Positions 42,819 to 54,000 are shown, numbered from the stretch's first letter. The stretch: 64,000 nucleotides of DNA from an uncultured Erysipelotrichaceae bacterium (GCA_910588075.1 CAJUOS010000007.1:1-64000), one strand, 5' to 3'. Program-made: numbers and translations. Notes: generated by a model not told the origin, from the letters alone.

Positions 42819-43595
42819 TTATAATTCAAATAAATTTTTTAATGTTTGTTTTAACACTTTGAACTGATAATATATAGATACACTGTCTGTTGACAATGTC
42901 TTAGTTTTTTTATTACCAATATACATTATATCTTTTTCAAAACTTTTTTGTTCTCTTTTACCAAGACACCATATTTGTTCAACATAATTATTTTTCTTTT
43001 TATCATTACTTAACTTTTTATATTTTAATTTAAATAGTTTCTTATTAAATGCTTTTATCGTTAACAATTCATGACTCACAATATCAAACACTTTTATATA
43101 TACATAATCTGGTGACAAACACTCTACTTTTTTATTAATTCTATTAACTCCAACAATGTGTATATACACATATTGTTTATTTATTTCAATACAATATATA
43201 TCCCCAACATTCCATGCTGTTCTATAAACAAATGTTGTTTTTATTTTTTTGGCTTTAGGGTTAATAGTATCCAATTTTCTATAAAGATTTTCTAACACCA
43301 TCTTACGTTTTACTTTATTTTGATTATCTAAAAACAATTTATCATCAGGTCTATTTTTTATTATATATTTTGCTTTATTTTTCACATAATCATTAAGTAA
43401 ACCATATTCCCATTCAAGAAATGCGAGAACAGACCAAAATATACATTCACCTTCATCAAACTCTACAGGGGCATTCTTAAATAACTGCTCTTCTATATCA
43501 TCAATAGTCATTCCAATCCCTAACATTTCAGTAAAATCTGTTTTTAAATCCAATGCAAAATCATTATCGAATAACTCTATTCCCCATGCAGACAT
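42819..43595 (-). CDS. Candidate immunity protein with DUF4259-like N-terminus
   Basis: A 258-residue soluble protein. The opening MSAWGIELFDNDFALDLKTD and then FWSVLAFLEWEYGLLNDYVK is reminiscent of DUF4259-like proteins (WG-x-x-F-D-N-D-x-A). The rest is Lys-rich with a YVYIHIVGVNRINKKVE strand. It is 61 bases downstream of 43657-44052 and in the position of immunity genes of polymorphic toxin loci. Immunity is an inference from position. Confidence 0.5.
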   Translation of the reverse strand: MSAWGIELFDNDFALDLKTDFTEMLGIGMTIDDIEEQLFKNAPVEFDEGECIFWSVLAFLEWEYGLLNDYVKNKAKYIIKNRPDDKLFLDNQNKVKRKMVLENLYRKLDTINPKAKKIKTTFVYRTAWNVGDIYCIEINKQYVYIHIVGVNRINKKVECLSPDYVYIKVFDIVSHELLTIKAFNKKLFKLKYKKLSNDKKKNNYVEQIWCLGKREQKSFEKDIMYIGNKKTKTLSTDSVSIYYQFKVLKQTLKNLFEL

Positions 43596-43656
43596 TTAAT
43601 AAACCCTCCTTATTTATGTCAAAGGAAAAAATTCAAATTTTTCCCTTTGACATTCT

Positions 43657-44052
43657 TTAATCTATAAGTAAAACCTTATGATAGTAATTCATATTATCAT
43701 TTAAGTAGATATATGAATCATCAAACTCTAAACAAGATTCAACAAACCCTTTCCAGTTTATATCTAAATCAGAAGCATATATCATATATGTTTTACCTTT
43801 AAATGATATTGTTCCTAAATATACAACATATTCATCAAATGTTTCAGTAATTAACTCCCCATTAGAATCCTCTATTTTATAAATGTTTTCTAACTCATCA
43901 GTAGATGGCAATGATCGATAATCATTTCTATAATTAATACTTATAATATAAGTATGCTTATATTGTTTCTTTTTAAAACTAGTATCAACTCTTACGAGTA
44001 TATCTGCATTACCAATTTTATCCTTATAAAAAATCCAACTTTTTTTGTTCAT
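43657..44052 (-). CDS. Candidate immunity protein for the GIY-YIG toxin (DUF695-like)
   Basis: A 131-residue soluble protein. It begins KSWIFYKDKIGNADILVRVD and has SLPSTDELENIYKIEDSNGE, which resemble DUF695-like proteins; the similarity is weak and from memory. The gene starts 25 bases after the YD-repeat gene stop and is the first gene behind the toxin tip, so it is the best candidate for the cognate immunity protein. It has no membrane helix. Confidence 0.5.
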   Translation of the reverse strand: MNKKSWIFYKDKIGNADILVRVDTSFKKKQYKHTYIISINYRNDYRSLPSTDELENIYKIEDSNGELITETFDEYVVYLGTISFKGKTYMIYASDLDINWKGFVESCLEFDDSYIYLNDNMNYYHKVLLID

Positions 44053-44076
44053 AATTCCTCCATTGAAAATATTATA

Positions 44077-47000
44077 TCACAATTTTTTAATAATTTTCAA
44101 AGCAAACTCTCTTGCTTCTTTATAATATTCTGAATTCTTTGATATACTATTTATTTTATTTTCAATATTAGGTCCAAATTCAATATAATATTGTTCAATA
44201 GCTCTTGCTTGGTTTTTGGTTAGTCCTGTATATTGTGAAACAAGTTCTGAAAATTTATGCTTTTGTTTCTTATTATAATTATGTTGATAAAGACGTTTCT
44301 GTAAATCCTGCTTAGTAATTCCAGTATACACTTCTATACCTTTATCAGCATCTTTAGCAAAATATACAACAGTATCTGAAGCACCCTGATTCAACCATTT
44401 TTTAGTCTTTTCACTCAATCCTTCCATTGCTATTTCTTTAGCACTATCTGAAACTCTCTTAGATACAAATTTCGCTATAAAATCATTTACTTTTTTTGAT
44501 GCTTGCTTGAACAAATTATCTATATAATTTGATAACTTGATACAAAGATCATTAACTGTATCATAACCTTTACGTACTAAAGGAATTTGTTTTATTTTTC
44601 CAGGTAAACTCTTTACAAAAGAAATTGTTTTCTTTGGAAAATCAGGTAGTTTGTCTAATATCTTCTTAGCAATATCAACAGCTGTCCCTGCCACCCATTT
44701 TAATGGTTTTAATATAGTATCAGCAACAAGTGAAAATACAATGCAACCGATTGATATAATAGCATCTAAATATAAACTTCTTGCAAAATATATTAATGCA
44801 TTAATACCATCACATATATCTCCAAGACCAGGTATAAATCCGATAATGTCAAGTATAAACTGTAGTACATCTAAAGCTTTTGATGAAACAGGTTCTGGGC
44901 ATGGCTCTGGTTCCACTACCTTCACTTTTGTATTTGTTGCTTTATTTTTATTTGTTTTAGAAGTATTTATTTTTGTAGATATTTTATTAGAAGAAGTTGG
45001 TTTGGTTACTGCTTTTACAGTTTCTTTAGCCATATCTAAAACTTTTAATGCAAGCGTTGCTGGGATTGCCATTATACCACCAGATTTAGCCACCTGCTCA
45101 ATTTGTTTTCTTATAGGTGTAGTTACTGTTTTTAATATGTTAGTTGTTATCGCTTTTATTATATCAAAAATAGATTCTCCATTAGGATCAACATATTTAT
45201 ATTGATTATTTGCAACATATGTATATCTACTTTGTGTTTTGATTTCTTCCTTATTACCACGGTTAGAATCAATCTGCACGAACTGACCTATTCTTGGATT
45301 ATAATATCTTGCTCTTAAATAGATATTTCCTGTTTCATCCAATCTTTCTCCATTATATCCAAAACCTGACTTGATATCAACTGTATTTCCTGCATCATCA
45401 TATTCTAATGAAGATAATGTTTGTTTTGAATCAGTTTTCTTTAGATCATCCTTAACTGTTTGCATGACACTTTGATTAAGCGCACCAATATAAGTTAATC
45501 TTTCATCTTCTGATTCAGTTGCTATTCTTTCTTCTCCATAAATATTGAAATCATGACCATTAGATAAGATCAATGCATCTTCAACTGTTTTATCTAATAC
45601 ATAATATGTTTCTGTACAGTTTTCTTTGTTACGATCTGCATCTTTAACAAGGTTACTTACACATAAACCTGTTTTTTTCTTATATGCTAACTGATATTTC
45701 ATTGATTCAAATGATTCATTTGAATCTTTTTCTTTCAATAACTGCTGAACTTCTTCAAAAGGCAATGTTTGAATATAGTCATACCATTCTTTACTGTCAT
45801 TTTCATAATCCAATGCAAAACGGTTTTCTATTATCTTTTTCTCACCAATACGATCTCCTTCAGCATCATATTCATAATTCCATAATCTGTCTTTATTTGT
45901 TTTTAATGTGATTAACTGATCAAATTCATCATACTGATAATATTCTTTATATCCCCCAGCATAATAGATATCTCTGATATTTCCATTTTTATCATAGTAA
46001 ATATCAGTTAATCCCTCTTGTGATTTGATTGATGTTAATTGGTTCTTATCATTATAACGATAAACCTTGTTCTTTCCATCACTAGATGATTCAATCTTGT
46101 TTCCAAACAAATCATATTCATATGTTGTCTTGATAACTTTACCATCAATTGTTTTTGATGATGTTTTTAACTCATCTGATTCATTGTATGTATAAGTATT
46201 TTTAGCTCCATTAATTGTTTCACTGATAATATTGTTTTCTCCATCATATTCATATGTATATGTTGAGATAACCTTATCATCTTTACTGTTTACATAATCA
46301 GTTTTTCTGTTGAGTTCATCATATTCATAATTCGTTGTAATACCATTACGCTCTACAGAAGCAGTATTCCCTCTTGCATCATATGTATATGTTGCATAGT
46401 TCTGTGAATTCTTTAAAACCTTATCTATCTTATCAAACTGGTTATATGTGTAATGAATAACATTATCTTTATATTTCAATTCAGTTCTGTTTCCATAGAT
46501 ATCCCATTGATATTCAACAACATTATCATTAGCATCTACGACTCTAGTCACATTATTAAATTTATCATATGTATATTCAATAGACTTATTGTTGTAACTT
46601 GCTTTAGTAATATTGTCATATGAATCATATTCAAATATTCTTGAACCTTCAGATAGTTTTCTACCTAATGCATCATATGTATATTTAATCTCAGTACCAT
46701 CATTTTTAGTTAATGATGTCATATTTCCATCAGCATCATATTCATATAATTCTTTTAATCCATATTCACTGATTTCATTGATAAGATTGTTATTAGCATC
46801 ATATGTGTACAATGCTTCCTTATCATTGAAGATACGTTTGGTCATGTTGTTATTTCCATCATATTCATATTTAACAACACGTTCAAGAGGACTTTGTACC
46901 TTTGTTATATTGCTTAAGCTGTCATACTCATATCTTGTTGTATAACCTCTTGTATTTGTTTCACTTATGATATTGTTATTGGCATCATAACTGCGTTTTA

Positions 47001-50000
47001 ATACATTGTCATAAATATCTTTGAACTCTATCTGATTTCCTGTTTCATCATATTTTACTGATACAATTGTTTTAAACTGACTTCCATTGTTCAATTCAGG
47101 ATATTTATGTTCTATAACTTGACCTTTTGCATCATAAACATATTGTAATGTTACACCTTTCTCTGTCTTTTCAATAACATTGCCAATTGCATCATACTTT
47201 TGTACAAGCATATCCCTATCATTGACTCTTTGTTTTAGTTCTCTTCCAAGTGCATCATATTCATATAATGTTATCTTATTAGTATTTTCAATCTTTTTGA
47301 TTAATTGTGAATTGATATCATATTCATTAACAGTAACATGATCTACAAATGTTTCTTTTATCGTATTACCATAGATATCATATTCATATTCTGTTGCATA
47401 ACCTAATGCATTTGTTGACTTAACTATCTGATTAAGCTTGTTATATTCATTAGTAACTGTAATCTTATTGTTTCTCTTAGTAGAAACAAGTCTACCCAAA
47501 TCATCATAATCATTGACTGCTTCTCTATTAGGTTCTGTTGATTTGACAACATTACCTAATAAGTCATATTCATTTGTTTTAGTATTACCATTAGGATCAG
47601 TTTCTTTAACAGTTTGACCATATAAATCATATTCATATGTTGTTGTAAATCCATTTTGGTTTGTTGCTTTTGCTATATATCCTTGAGCATTATAAGTAAA
47701 CCTAGCAGTCTTGCCTAATTTATCAGTCACTTCTACTGGCTGGAACTTATCATTGTATTTATATGATGTTGAAAAGCCTCTTTCATCAACTTCCTGAACA
47801 ACAAGTCCTAAAGCATTATATTTTGTCTGCTTTGAATGACCTAATGCATCTGTTTCTTTAATAACATTTCCATAGATATCATATTCTGTTGTCTTTGAAT
47901 GCCCTAAAGCATCAGTTACTTTTATAATCTGCCCTTTAGCATCATAAGTATTCTTAGTGACATTTCCCAATTTATCAGTTGCTTCAATAACCTGACCCAT
48001 ACCATCATATTTTAATAAATCTGTTTTATTAGTGAATGAGTCATGGGTTGAAAGCAATTGACCTTTTGTATCATATGTATAAGTTAATATTTTCTTACCA
48101 TCTGTAACATCTGTCAGTTTGCGATTCAATAAATCATATGTAGATACTATTGATGATCCTAGAGGTGTTGTTATCTTTATAACATTTCCATATTTATCAT
48201 ATGTGTTTGTTGTAACTTCATTTGTTGCACTGATTTCTTTAACAACTTGACCATGCTTATCATATTCTGTTTGAGAAGTTCTTCCATAAGCATCAGTCAC
48301 TTCAATAACTTGATTAAATTGATCGTATTTCTTTGTTTCAGTCTTTCCACCATTATCTGATGTTTTAACAAGATTTCCTAATTGATCATACTCATTTGTT
48401 GTTATTAAACCTGTTGTTTCATTTGTTGTTTTGATAACTTGATCAAATGAATCATATTCAGTAGAAACAACTTCTTTGATTGTATCTTTTTCAATAACTC
48501 TTCCAAATTTGTCATATATATTTGACTCTACCAATGTATCATTGATATATGTCTTTAACACATTACCATATTTGTCATATTCAAATTTAGTCACATTATC
48601 ATAAGCATCAGTTGCTGTTGTTTGTAATCCTAAATCATTATATGCATATGTTGTAATATTACCATTCTTATCAATGTCTTGTACAAGGATACTATTGACA
48701 TTATAAACTTTCTTTTCTGAATGCCCTAATGCATCAATTGTTTCAATTTCATGATCAACTGCATCATATTTATGTACAGTTTCATATCCTAGTTCATCTG
48801 TTTCTTTAACAATACGATCCAGTTTATCATATTCAGAGCTCTTAGTAGCACCATATGTGTCTGTTTCACTTATTAAGTTACCATAAACGTCATATGCATA
48901 ATTTGTTATTTTCTTATCTTCAGTTTTTTTAATAAGCTGATTATAAACATCATATGTATTGACAATAACAATACCCTGTTCATTGACCTCTTTAACAACT
49001 CTATCATATTCATCATATTCTTTTGTATTCACAAGACCACGTTCATCGACAGTTTTGATGATATTACCTTTACTGTCATATTCTGTTGTCTGAGTTTTAC
49101 CACTTGGTAATGTTATTTTTATAATACGGTTATAGCTATCATATTCATAAGTTGTAACATTTCCTTGACCATCTATTGATTTGACAAGATTATCACCAAC
49201 ATATTCATTAATTGTGATATTTCCCTTACCATCTGTTGTCTTGATGTTATGTCCAACTTCATCATATTCATATATTGTCTTATTTCCATAAACATCAGTT
49301 TCACTAATTTTTTGACCCTTTGCATCATAGGCATACTTAACAGTTAATCCCTGTTCATCAATTTCACTAATAATACGATTATGATTATCATATGCTTTAG
49401 CAGTTTTTAAAGTTCCCTTTGATGTTCCAATAAGATTATTATTTTTGTCATATGTGCTGACAGTCTTTCCACCAAGTTTATCAATATATTCAATAATGTT
49501 GCCATTACCATCATATTTGAATGATTCACTTTTTCCATAACAGTCTGTTTTCTTAATAATCCTGTTAAGGTTGTCATAAACATATGTTGTCTTACGACCA
49601 TTAGAATCTGATTCTGTTAAAACATTTCCCATTGAATCATATGTAAAGGTTTCTACAAGACCATTACTGTGTGTAATTCTTTTAATCAGATGACCTTCAT
49701 ATTCATATTTTTTCCATACACCTAAAGCATTTGTTTCCTTAGTCACAAGATTTTGACTGTTATATTCATAAGTTGTTTCCTGCACATCTCCTGCATCTTT
49801 ATAGATAACATTATTATTGGAATCAAACTTATATGTCTCAACTTTACCATCTACAGATGTTTTTGAAGTTATATTACCTTGAGCATCATATGTATACTTT
49901 TCATAAGTTCCATCTGGATTAGTCTGTTTAAGTAAATTACCTTCACTATCATAATCATATGTTGTTTTGCGTCCTTTTTCATCAGTTTCACTGACCATTC

Positions 50001-52956
50001 TTCCAGCATCATTATATACATAAGATTTTGAACTTCCATCTGCTCTTCTTATTTTTGTAACTTTATAATCGTTATCAAGAGTATAGGTTTCAGTTTCTTT
50101 TCCTGCATATGTCACGCTTGTTGTATTGCCTTCATAACTGAATTCAACTTTGTTTCCATTGGCATCAATTTGTGAAAGCACTGTTCCATTTTTATCATAA
50201 GTATTGTTCGCAAGAACATTTCCATTTTTATCAGTTATGTTCTTGATTTTACCATTATCATCATAAGTATATTTTTCGGTCTTTCCTCCAGCATCAGTAA
50301 ATTCCACCAGCTGTCTGTCATCATTGTATTTATAAGATACTGATGTATTATTTGGAAGATTAATCTTACTTACAAGATGATAATCATTGTATTCAAAAGT
50401 GACTTTCTTGTTTCCAAGAGTTACACTTTCAATCCATCCAAACTTGTCATAGTTGATCTTTGATTCAAAACCTGTTTTTGTGACAATGGAAGTTAATGTT
50501 CCATATTCATCAAACTTATATGTCAATTCAGTTCTACGATCATAGATTGAAACTTTATCTCCATCTATTGTTAATTTGATCTTATCAACAAGTCTAGGTG
50601 AATATTTTCCATCTTTCTTTTCAATTTTTAGAATCTTTCCATCTCCTCTAAAGAATAATATATTGTCATCTTTATCATATGCAATATATTGTTCAAAGTT
50701 GGATGAGAAATTTGTTCCAAAGATAGAAGCATTATCATCTCCGTATGAATTATAAACTCTCTTTAAACTTAATTCATCATAATCAGTTAATGTAAAGTCA
50801 TCTGATTCATGATAGAAATTACCAATACTTGTAGACACTGGATCAGCAACTGAACAGTTTCCAAAACAAGCTGGACCTCTATAAACATATTTAGCTTCAA
50901 ATGATGACAATTTGATTGGTGGTCTATATACATCTTTAGGTACTTTTGGATTATCTTTTGCAAATCTTAAGAACAGTACATCTCCTTCTTTAATTTTGTT
51001 TGTTGAGGTATTGTTATCTTTTTTGATGTCTTCAATCTTTAATCCATAATGACTGGCAATTGATTTTAGACTATCTCCTAATTTAACCTTATAGATAATA
51101 AATCCATCCGTAATCAATTCTTTCTCTGATGTTGCCCCATTATTGACAACTTTCATTCTATATTCATAGAACGTATCATATTTAGGAATATCTCCAATTC
51201 TTAAATATCTTGTTGTATAGTTTACTTCACCTTTTCCATATTTTTGAGTTCCTTCTATTGGATTTGTTATATAGATAGGATCAACAAAATATGGAGAAGA
51301 CTTGTCTTTTGCTTTTTGTGTTTTCACTTTCTCAAAATCAGTATTATTAACTTTTGCATATAAATTAAAGTTAATATCACTATTTGGCTTTGCAATACCA
51401 TCCATACTAACGGCTTCAAAATACTGACCATCTTTTGCATAAACTCTTAATTCATTATCAAACTGATTGATATCCAAATTTGGATCAACATCAAAATCAT
51501 CACAATGATAGATTTCAACTTTAGGAAGATTTCCAGTTGATTCAGAATTAAATACATTTGCATTCCATTTTGATGATTCATCTGTTACCTGTAATATCAA
51601 AGTCTTTTTCTGACCTTTTTGTAACTCTTGAACATGTTTTGTAATATCAAAATCTTTAAACCCTTTTGGTTTACTAAATTTATTATTAGAAATAAGTTGC
51701 TTACTTGTTGGCTGATTATTCCATGTTACTGTGCTAGGATTCACATAATTTGAATTATAAACATTGATATCATTTAATTCATTTGCATAATCTAGATCCT
51801 GTTCTTTATACAGTTTTAATACTGCATTTTCTATTCTCTGGTTCTCACCAATGTTTGGCATATCAAAATATATAAATGTTCTTGCAATTTTTATATTGCT
51901 TCCTTGACCACCATAAAAGTTATCATCATATCCTACAAATAAATCAGAATATTGACTTTGAATATCTGGTCTACCTGAACGAATATATGACGAATTTAAA
52001 TCTACAATATCTACATTTCCAACTTCCACATTTGCTTTCGCCATAACTGGATAAACTCTTGTTTTATCATTCAACCAAGATTCAGGAAATGTCATTGTAA
52101 CTACAATTGTGTTACTGTCTGTTTCCTTATAATCATAACTTATTTCTTGATTTCTGCTTCCATCCTTATCAATAAGATATGGTGCATTTAATGTATAAAT
52201 ATCTTTTTGATCTATTGAAAAAATAATATCCCCTGCATCATTCTTTTCAACACTGTATTTTCCTTTTTCAATTTCAAAACTATAATTATTAGTTTCTAAT
52301 TCTCCATTAATATATACATTCTGTTGAATAGAACTAGAATTAACTCGATATTCTAAATCCAAATTTTTAATAATCTCTGAATAAAGAATAACATTTTCCT
52401 TAACAGCATAATTTTCTAATTTACCAGAAGGGATTATTGTTAATGTGTTTCCTTCTGAATCCTCAATATCTAGTATGCCACTTCTCATACTAAAATCATA
52501 TAACCCATCCTTATTCACATAAGAAGGTGCTGATCTAAACAAAGAATTTTTCTTTTCTATACTGTTATCAATTTCTATATATTTACCTTTTTCTTTTTTA
52601 TGCACTTGATCAAAATAAAACTCAGTGACATACTCACCATTTCCTAACTTATAAGTTTTTGTATTTTCCGTTCTGAGATTTTCAAGTTCTTGATCATTAA
52701 CTCTACTTGTATCTTTTGTATCTACAACTGGTTCCTTAGTAATAACATCAGGATCCCCTGACTCCATAATAACAGCATCATCATTTTTAACATTATTAAC
52801 ATCTGTGTTATATAATGCTCCATATGGATTCTTATCTGAAATTTTTTCCAATTCTTGTGCATACACACTCCCAAATAATTCAATCTGGGCAATCATCATT
52901 GCAGATACAACTGCAATTAATAATATTTTTTTAATATGCTTTGATATAAAATGCAT
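44077..52956 (-). CDS. Giant YD-repeat (Rhs-like) polymorphic toxin with C-terminal GIY-YIG-like domain
   Basis: A 2,959-residue secreted protein. A signal peptide ends near residue 32 (IELFGSVYA|QE). A DNRLRE/CBM96-like domain covers about 305-482, a LysM-type domain lies at about 619-662 (YKVKLGDSLKSIASHYGL), and the DUF6531-like start of the Rhs shell is at about 697-735. Dozens of YD repeats (YDxxGNxxxxT pattern) follow to about 2350, then the Rhs core motif RYYNPRIGQFVQID at about 2550. After a hydrophobic segment (about 2694-2752) the last 95 residues (about 2862-2959) hold VYTGITKQDLQKRLYQHNY and QARAIEQYYIEFG, a GIY-YIG-like nuclease module. The upstream gene's stop is adjacent to its start (TAG|ATG), so translation is coupled. 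Confidence 0.85.
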   Translation of the reverse strand: MHFISKHIKKILLIAVVSAMMIAQIELFGSVYAQELEKISDKNPYGALYNTDVNNVKNDDAVIMESGDPDVITKEPVVDTKDTSRVNDQELENLRTENTKTYKLGNGEYVTEFYFDQVHKKEKGKYIEIDNSIEKKNSLFRSAPSYVNKDGLYDFSMRSGILDIEDSEGNTLTIIPSGKLENYAVKENVILYSEIIKNLDLEYRVNSSSIQQNVYINGELETNNYSFEIEKGKYSVEKNDAGDIIFSIDQKDIYTLNAPYLIDKDGSRNQEISYDYKETDSNTIVVTMTFPESWLNDKTRVYPVMAKANVEVGNVDIVDLNSSYIRSGRPDIQSQYSDLFVGYDDNFYGGQGSNIKIARTFIYFDMPNIGENQRIENAVLKLYKEQDLDYANELNDINVYNSNYVNPSTVTWNNQPTSKQLISNNKFSKPKGFKDFDITKHVQELQKGQKKTLILQVTDESSKWNANVFNSESTGNLPKVEIYHCDDFDVDPNLDINQFDNELRVYAKDGQYFEAVSMDGIAKPNSDINFNLYAKVNNTDFEKVKTQKAKDKSSPYFVDPIYITNPIEGTQKYGKGEVNYTTRYLRIGDIPKYDTFYEYRMKVVNNGATSEKELITDGFIIYKVKLGDSLKSIASHYGLKIEDIKKDNNTSTNKIKEGDVLFLRFAKDNPKVPKDVYRPPIKLSSFEAKYVYRGPACFGNCSVADPVSTSIGNFYHESDDFTLTDYDELSLKRVYNSYGDDNASIFGTNFSSNFEQYIAYDKDDNILFFRGDGKILKIEKKDGKYSPRLVDKIKLTIDGDKVSIYDRRTELTYKFDEYGTLTSIVTKTGFESKINYDKFGWIESVTLGNKKVTFEYNDYHLVSKINLPNNTSVSYKYNDDRQLVEFTDAGGKTEKYTYDDNGKIKNITDKNGNVLANNTYDKNGTVLSQIDANGNKVEFSYEGNTTSVTYAGKETETYTLDNDYKVTKIRRADGSSKSYVYNDAGRMVSETDEKGRKTTYDYDSEGNLLKQTNPDGTYEKYTYDAQGNITSKTSVDGKVETYKFDSNNNVIYKDAGDVQETTYEYNSQNLVTKETNALGVWKKYEYEGHLIKRITHSNGLVETFTYDSMGNVLTESDSNGRKTTYVYDNLNRIIKKTDCYGKSESFKYDGNGNIIEYIDKLGGKTVSTYDKNNNLIGTSKGTLKTAKAYDNHNRIISEIDEQGLTVKYAYDAKGQKISETDVYGNKTIYEYDEVGHNIKTTDGKGNITINEYVGDNLVKSIDGQGNVTTYEYDSYNRIIKITLPSGKTQTTEYDSKGNIIKTVDERGLVNTKEYDEYDRVVKEVNEQGIVIVNTYDVYNQLIKKTEDKKITNYAYDVYGNLISETDTYGATKSSEYDKLDRIVKETDELGYETVHKYDAVDHEIETIDALGHSEKKVYNVNSILVQDIDKNGNITTYAYNDLGLQTTATDAYDNVTKFEYDKYGNVLKTYINDTLVESNIYDKFGRVIEKDTIKEVVSTEYDSFDQVIKTTNETTGLITTNEYDQLGNLVKTSDNGGKTETKKYDQFNQVIEVTDAYGRTSQTEYDKHGQVVKEISATNEVTTNTYDKYGNVIKITTPLGSSIVSTYDLLNRKLTDVTDGKKILTYTYDTKGQLLSTHDSFTNKTDLLKYDGMGQVIEATDKLGNVTKNTYDAKGQIIKVTDALGHSKTTEYDIYGNVIKETDALGHSKQTKYNALGLVVQEVDERGFSTSYKYNDKFQPVEVTDKLGKTARFTYNAQGYIAKATNQNGFTTTYEYDLYGQTVKETDPNGNTKTNEYDLLGNVVKSTEPNREAVNDYDDLGRLVSTKRNNKITVTNEYNKLNQIVKSTNALGYATEYEYDIYGNTIKETFVDHVTVNEYDINSQLIKKIENTNKITLYEYDALGRELKQRVNDRDMLVQKYDAIGNVIEKTEKGVTLQYVYDAKGQVIEHKYPELNNGSQFKTIVSVKYDETGNQIEFKDIYDNVLKRSYDANNNIISETNTRGYTTRYEYDSLSNITKVQSPLERVVKYEYDGNNNMTKRIFNDKEALYTYDANNNLINEISEYGLKELYEYDADGNMTSLTKNDGTEIKYTYDALGRKLSEGSRIFEYDSYDNITKASYNNKSIEYTYDKFNNVTRVVDANDNVVEYQWDIYGNRTELKYKDNVIHYTYNQFDKIDKVLKNSQNYATYTYDARGNTASVERNGITTNYEYDELNRKTDYVNSKDDKVISTYTYEYDGENNIISETINGAKNTYTYNESDELKTSSKTIDGKVIKTTYEYDLFGNKIESSSDGKNKVYRYNDKNQLTSIKSQEGLTDIYYDKNGNIRDIYYAGGYKEYYQYDEFDQLITLKTNKDRLWNYEYDAEGDRIGEKKIIENRFALDYENDSKEWYDYIQTLPFEEVQQLLKEKDSNESFESMKYQLAYKKKTGLCVSNLVKDADRNKENCTETYYVLDKTVEDALILSNGHDFNIYGEERIATESEDERLTYIGALNQSVMQTVKDDLKKTDSKQTLSSLEYDDAGNTVDIKSGFGYNGERLDETGNIYLRARYYNPRIGQFVQIDSNRGNKEEIKTQSRYTYVANNQYKYVDPNGESIFDIIKAITTNILKTVTTPIRKQIEQVAKSGGIMAIPATLALKVLDMAKETVKAVTKPTSSNKISTKINTSKTNKNKATNTKVKVVEPEPCPEPVSSKALDVLQFILDIIGFIPGLGDICDGINALIYFARSLYLDAIISIGCIVFSLVADTILKPLKWVAGTAVDIAKKILDKLPDFPKKTISFVKSLPGKIKQIPLVRKGYDTVNDLCIKLSNYIDNLFKQASKKVNDFIAKFVSKRVSDSAKEIAMEGLSEKTKKWLNQGASDTVVYFAKDADKGIEVYTGITKQDLQKRLYQHNYNKKQKHKFSELVSQYTGLTKNQARAIEQYYIEFGPNIENKINSISKNSEYYKEAREFALKIIKKL

Positions 52957-53436
52957 CTACAATTCCTCCCCTTCTGGATAATTTTGATAATAGTAATCAT
53001 GATATGCATCATACGACTTTTTGAGTTCATTGATATCATAATCACTTAATTGTGTTAGCCAAGCTGATGTTGTAAATGCCCTCAACTTTTTGATAATCTG
53101 CATTTGTAAATCCATCATTTTTCTAACATATGGATCTCTGCTTGTACTATTACAATCCACCTGACATTGAAGTATACCTTGTATTTGTACTACTTCTTTA
53201 TACCAATCCTCATCACAAAAGTTGCTACCATTAAGAACTTTGAGTAACAGCAACATATTGGAAACTGGCGTCATTTTTTTATCAAATTTACCACTATCAT
53301 CATAATAGCCATTATTTTCAACTGCTTGTCGGTGACTAATGATATAGTTTATTGTTAAACCACTTACACTAATCACTGATAGACAAATAACAATTGCTGA
53401 TATAATCATCTTTTTTGTCCATTTTCCTGTTTTCAT
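52957..53436 (-). CDS. Membrane protein translationally coupled to the YD toxin gene
   Basis: A 159-residue protein with one N-terminal membrane helix (MIISAIVICLSVISVSGLTI) and a soluble helical domain with Cys residues (NFCDEDW, LQCQVDCNSTSRD). Its stop codon abuts the start codon of the giant toxin gene (TAGATG). It is therefore the upstream partner of the toxin, perhaps a chaperone, export adaptor or anchor; no family is recognised. AGGAGG precedes its start. Confidence 0.55.
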   Translation of the reverse strand: MKTGKWTKKMIISAIVICLSVISVSGLTINYIISHRQAVENNGYYDDSGKFDKKMTPVSNMLLLLKVLNGSNFCDEDWYKEVVQIQGILQCQVDCNSTSRDPYVRKMMDLQMQIIKKLRAFTTSAWLTQLSDYDINELKKSYDAYHDYYYQNYPEGEEL

Positions 53437-53671
53437 TTTTATTTTCCCTCCTATCCAGTAAAAAATATTAAACTATTTATTTTATACCCTCCTTCCTTTA
53501 GCAAAATTAAAATTAATTACATACTTACATACTCATAATTTAACATATTTCTGACATAATTTTCCTAATTCCTACTGGAATGCAGTTTTCTCGCACAGAA
53601 TGCAAAAAAAAGATTCACAAGTTGTTAAATTCAAATAACAATTTGCAAATCTTTTATTTTATCTATTTCCA

Positions 53672-53977
53672 TTATTTTAATCTTTTATATATTTTTTTAA
53701 TTTTTGTTTTTTTTTCATATTCTATAAGTGCAAATAATCTTTTTCTTGACTCATTGCTATAATCTGTATAATCTAATAATGTTCTATCTCCAAGAACACA
53801 AAATGGAGATACATTATAAAAATCACACAATAAAAGGAACTTTGATGTTGGTGGATCAATTAAACCATTTTCATACTCATTTAAAGTAGAAGCACCAATC
53901 TCCACTGCTAAAGCAACTTCACGAACACTTAAATTTCTTTCTTCTCTTAATTTTTTCAAAAACTTACCTATATTCAT
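53672..53977 (-). CDS. XRE-family HTH regulator between toxin and agr cassettes
   Basis: A 101-residue protein with HTH_XRE (NIGKFLKKLREERNLSVREV, then ALAVEIGASTLNEYENGLID) and a C-terminal tail. ATG 53977 has GGAG upstream (nine-base spacing); the frame from 54088 has no ribosome site. It is divergent from the agr-like cassette and upstream of the toxin operon, with palindromes at 54001-54010 and 54015-54033 just beyond its start. Control of either operon is an inference from position. Confidence 0.78.
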   Translation of the reverse strand: MNIGKFLKKLREERNLSVREVALAVEIGASTLNEYENGLIDPPTSKFLLLCDFYNVSPFCVLGDRTLLDYTDYSNESRKRLFALIEYEKKTKIKKIYKRLK

Positions 53978-54000
53978 CTTAGCACTCTCCTTTTTGGAGA

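Noticed and set aside
44651..45205. Long open frame on the plus strand inside the YD-repeat gene
   Set aside because: It is the antisense of the coding frame of the giant gene, has no ribosome site and no family-like content.
46000..50400. Regularly repeated sequence as a possible repeat array
   Set aside because: The periodicity is the in-frame YD-repeat coding pattern, not a DNA repeat array or CRISPR.
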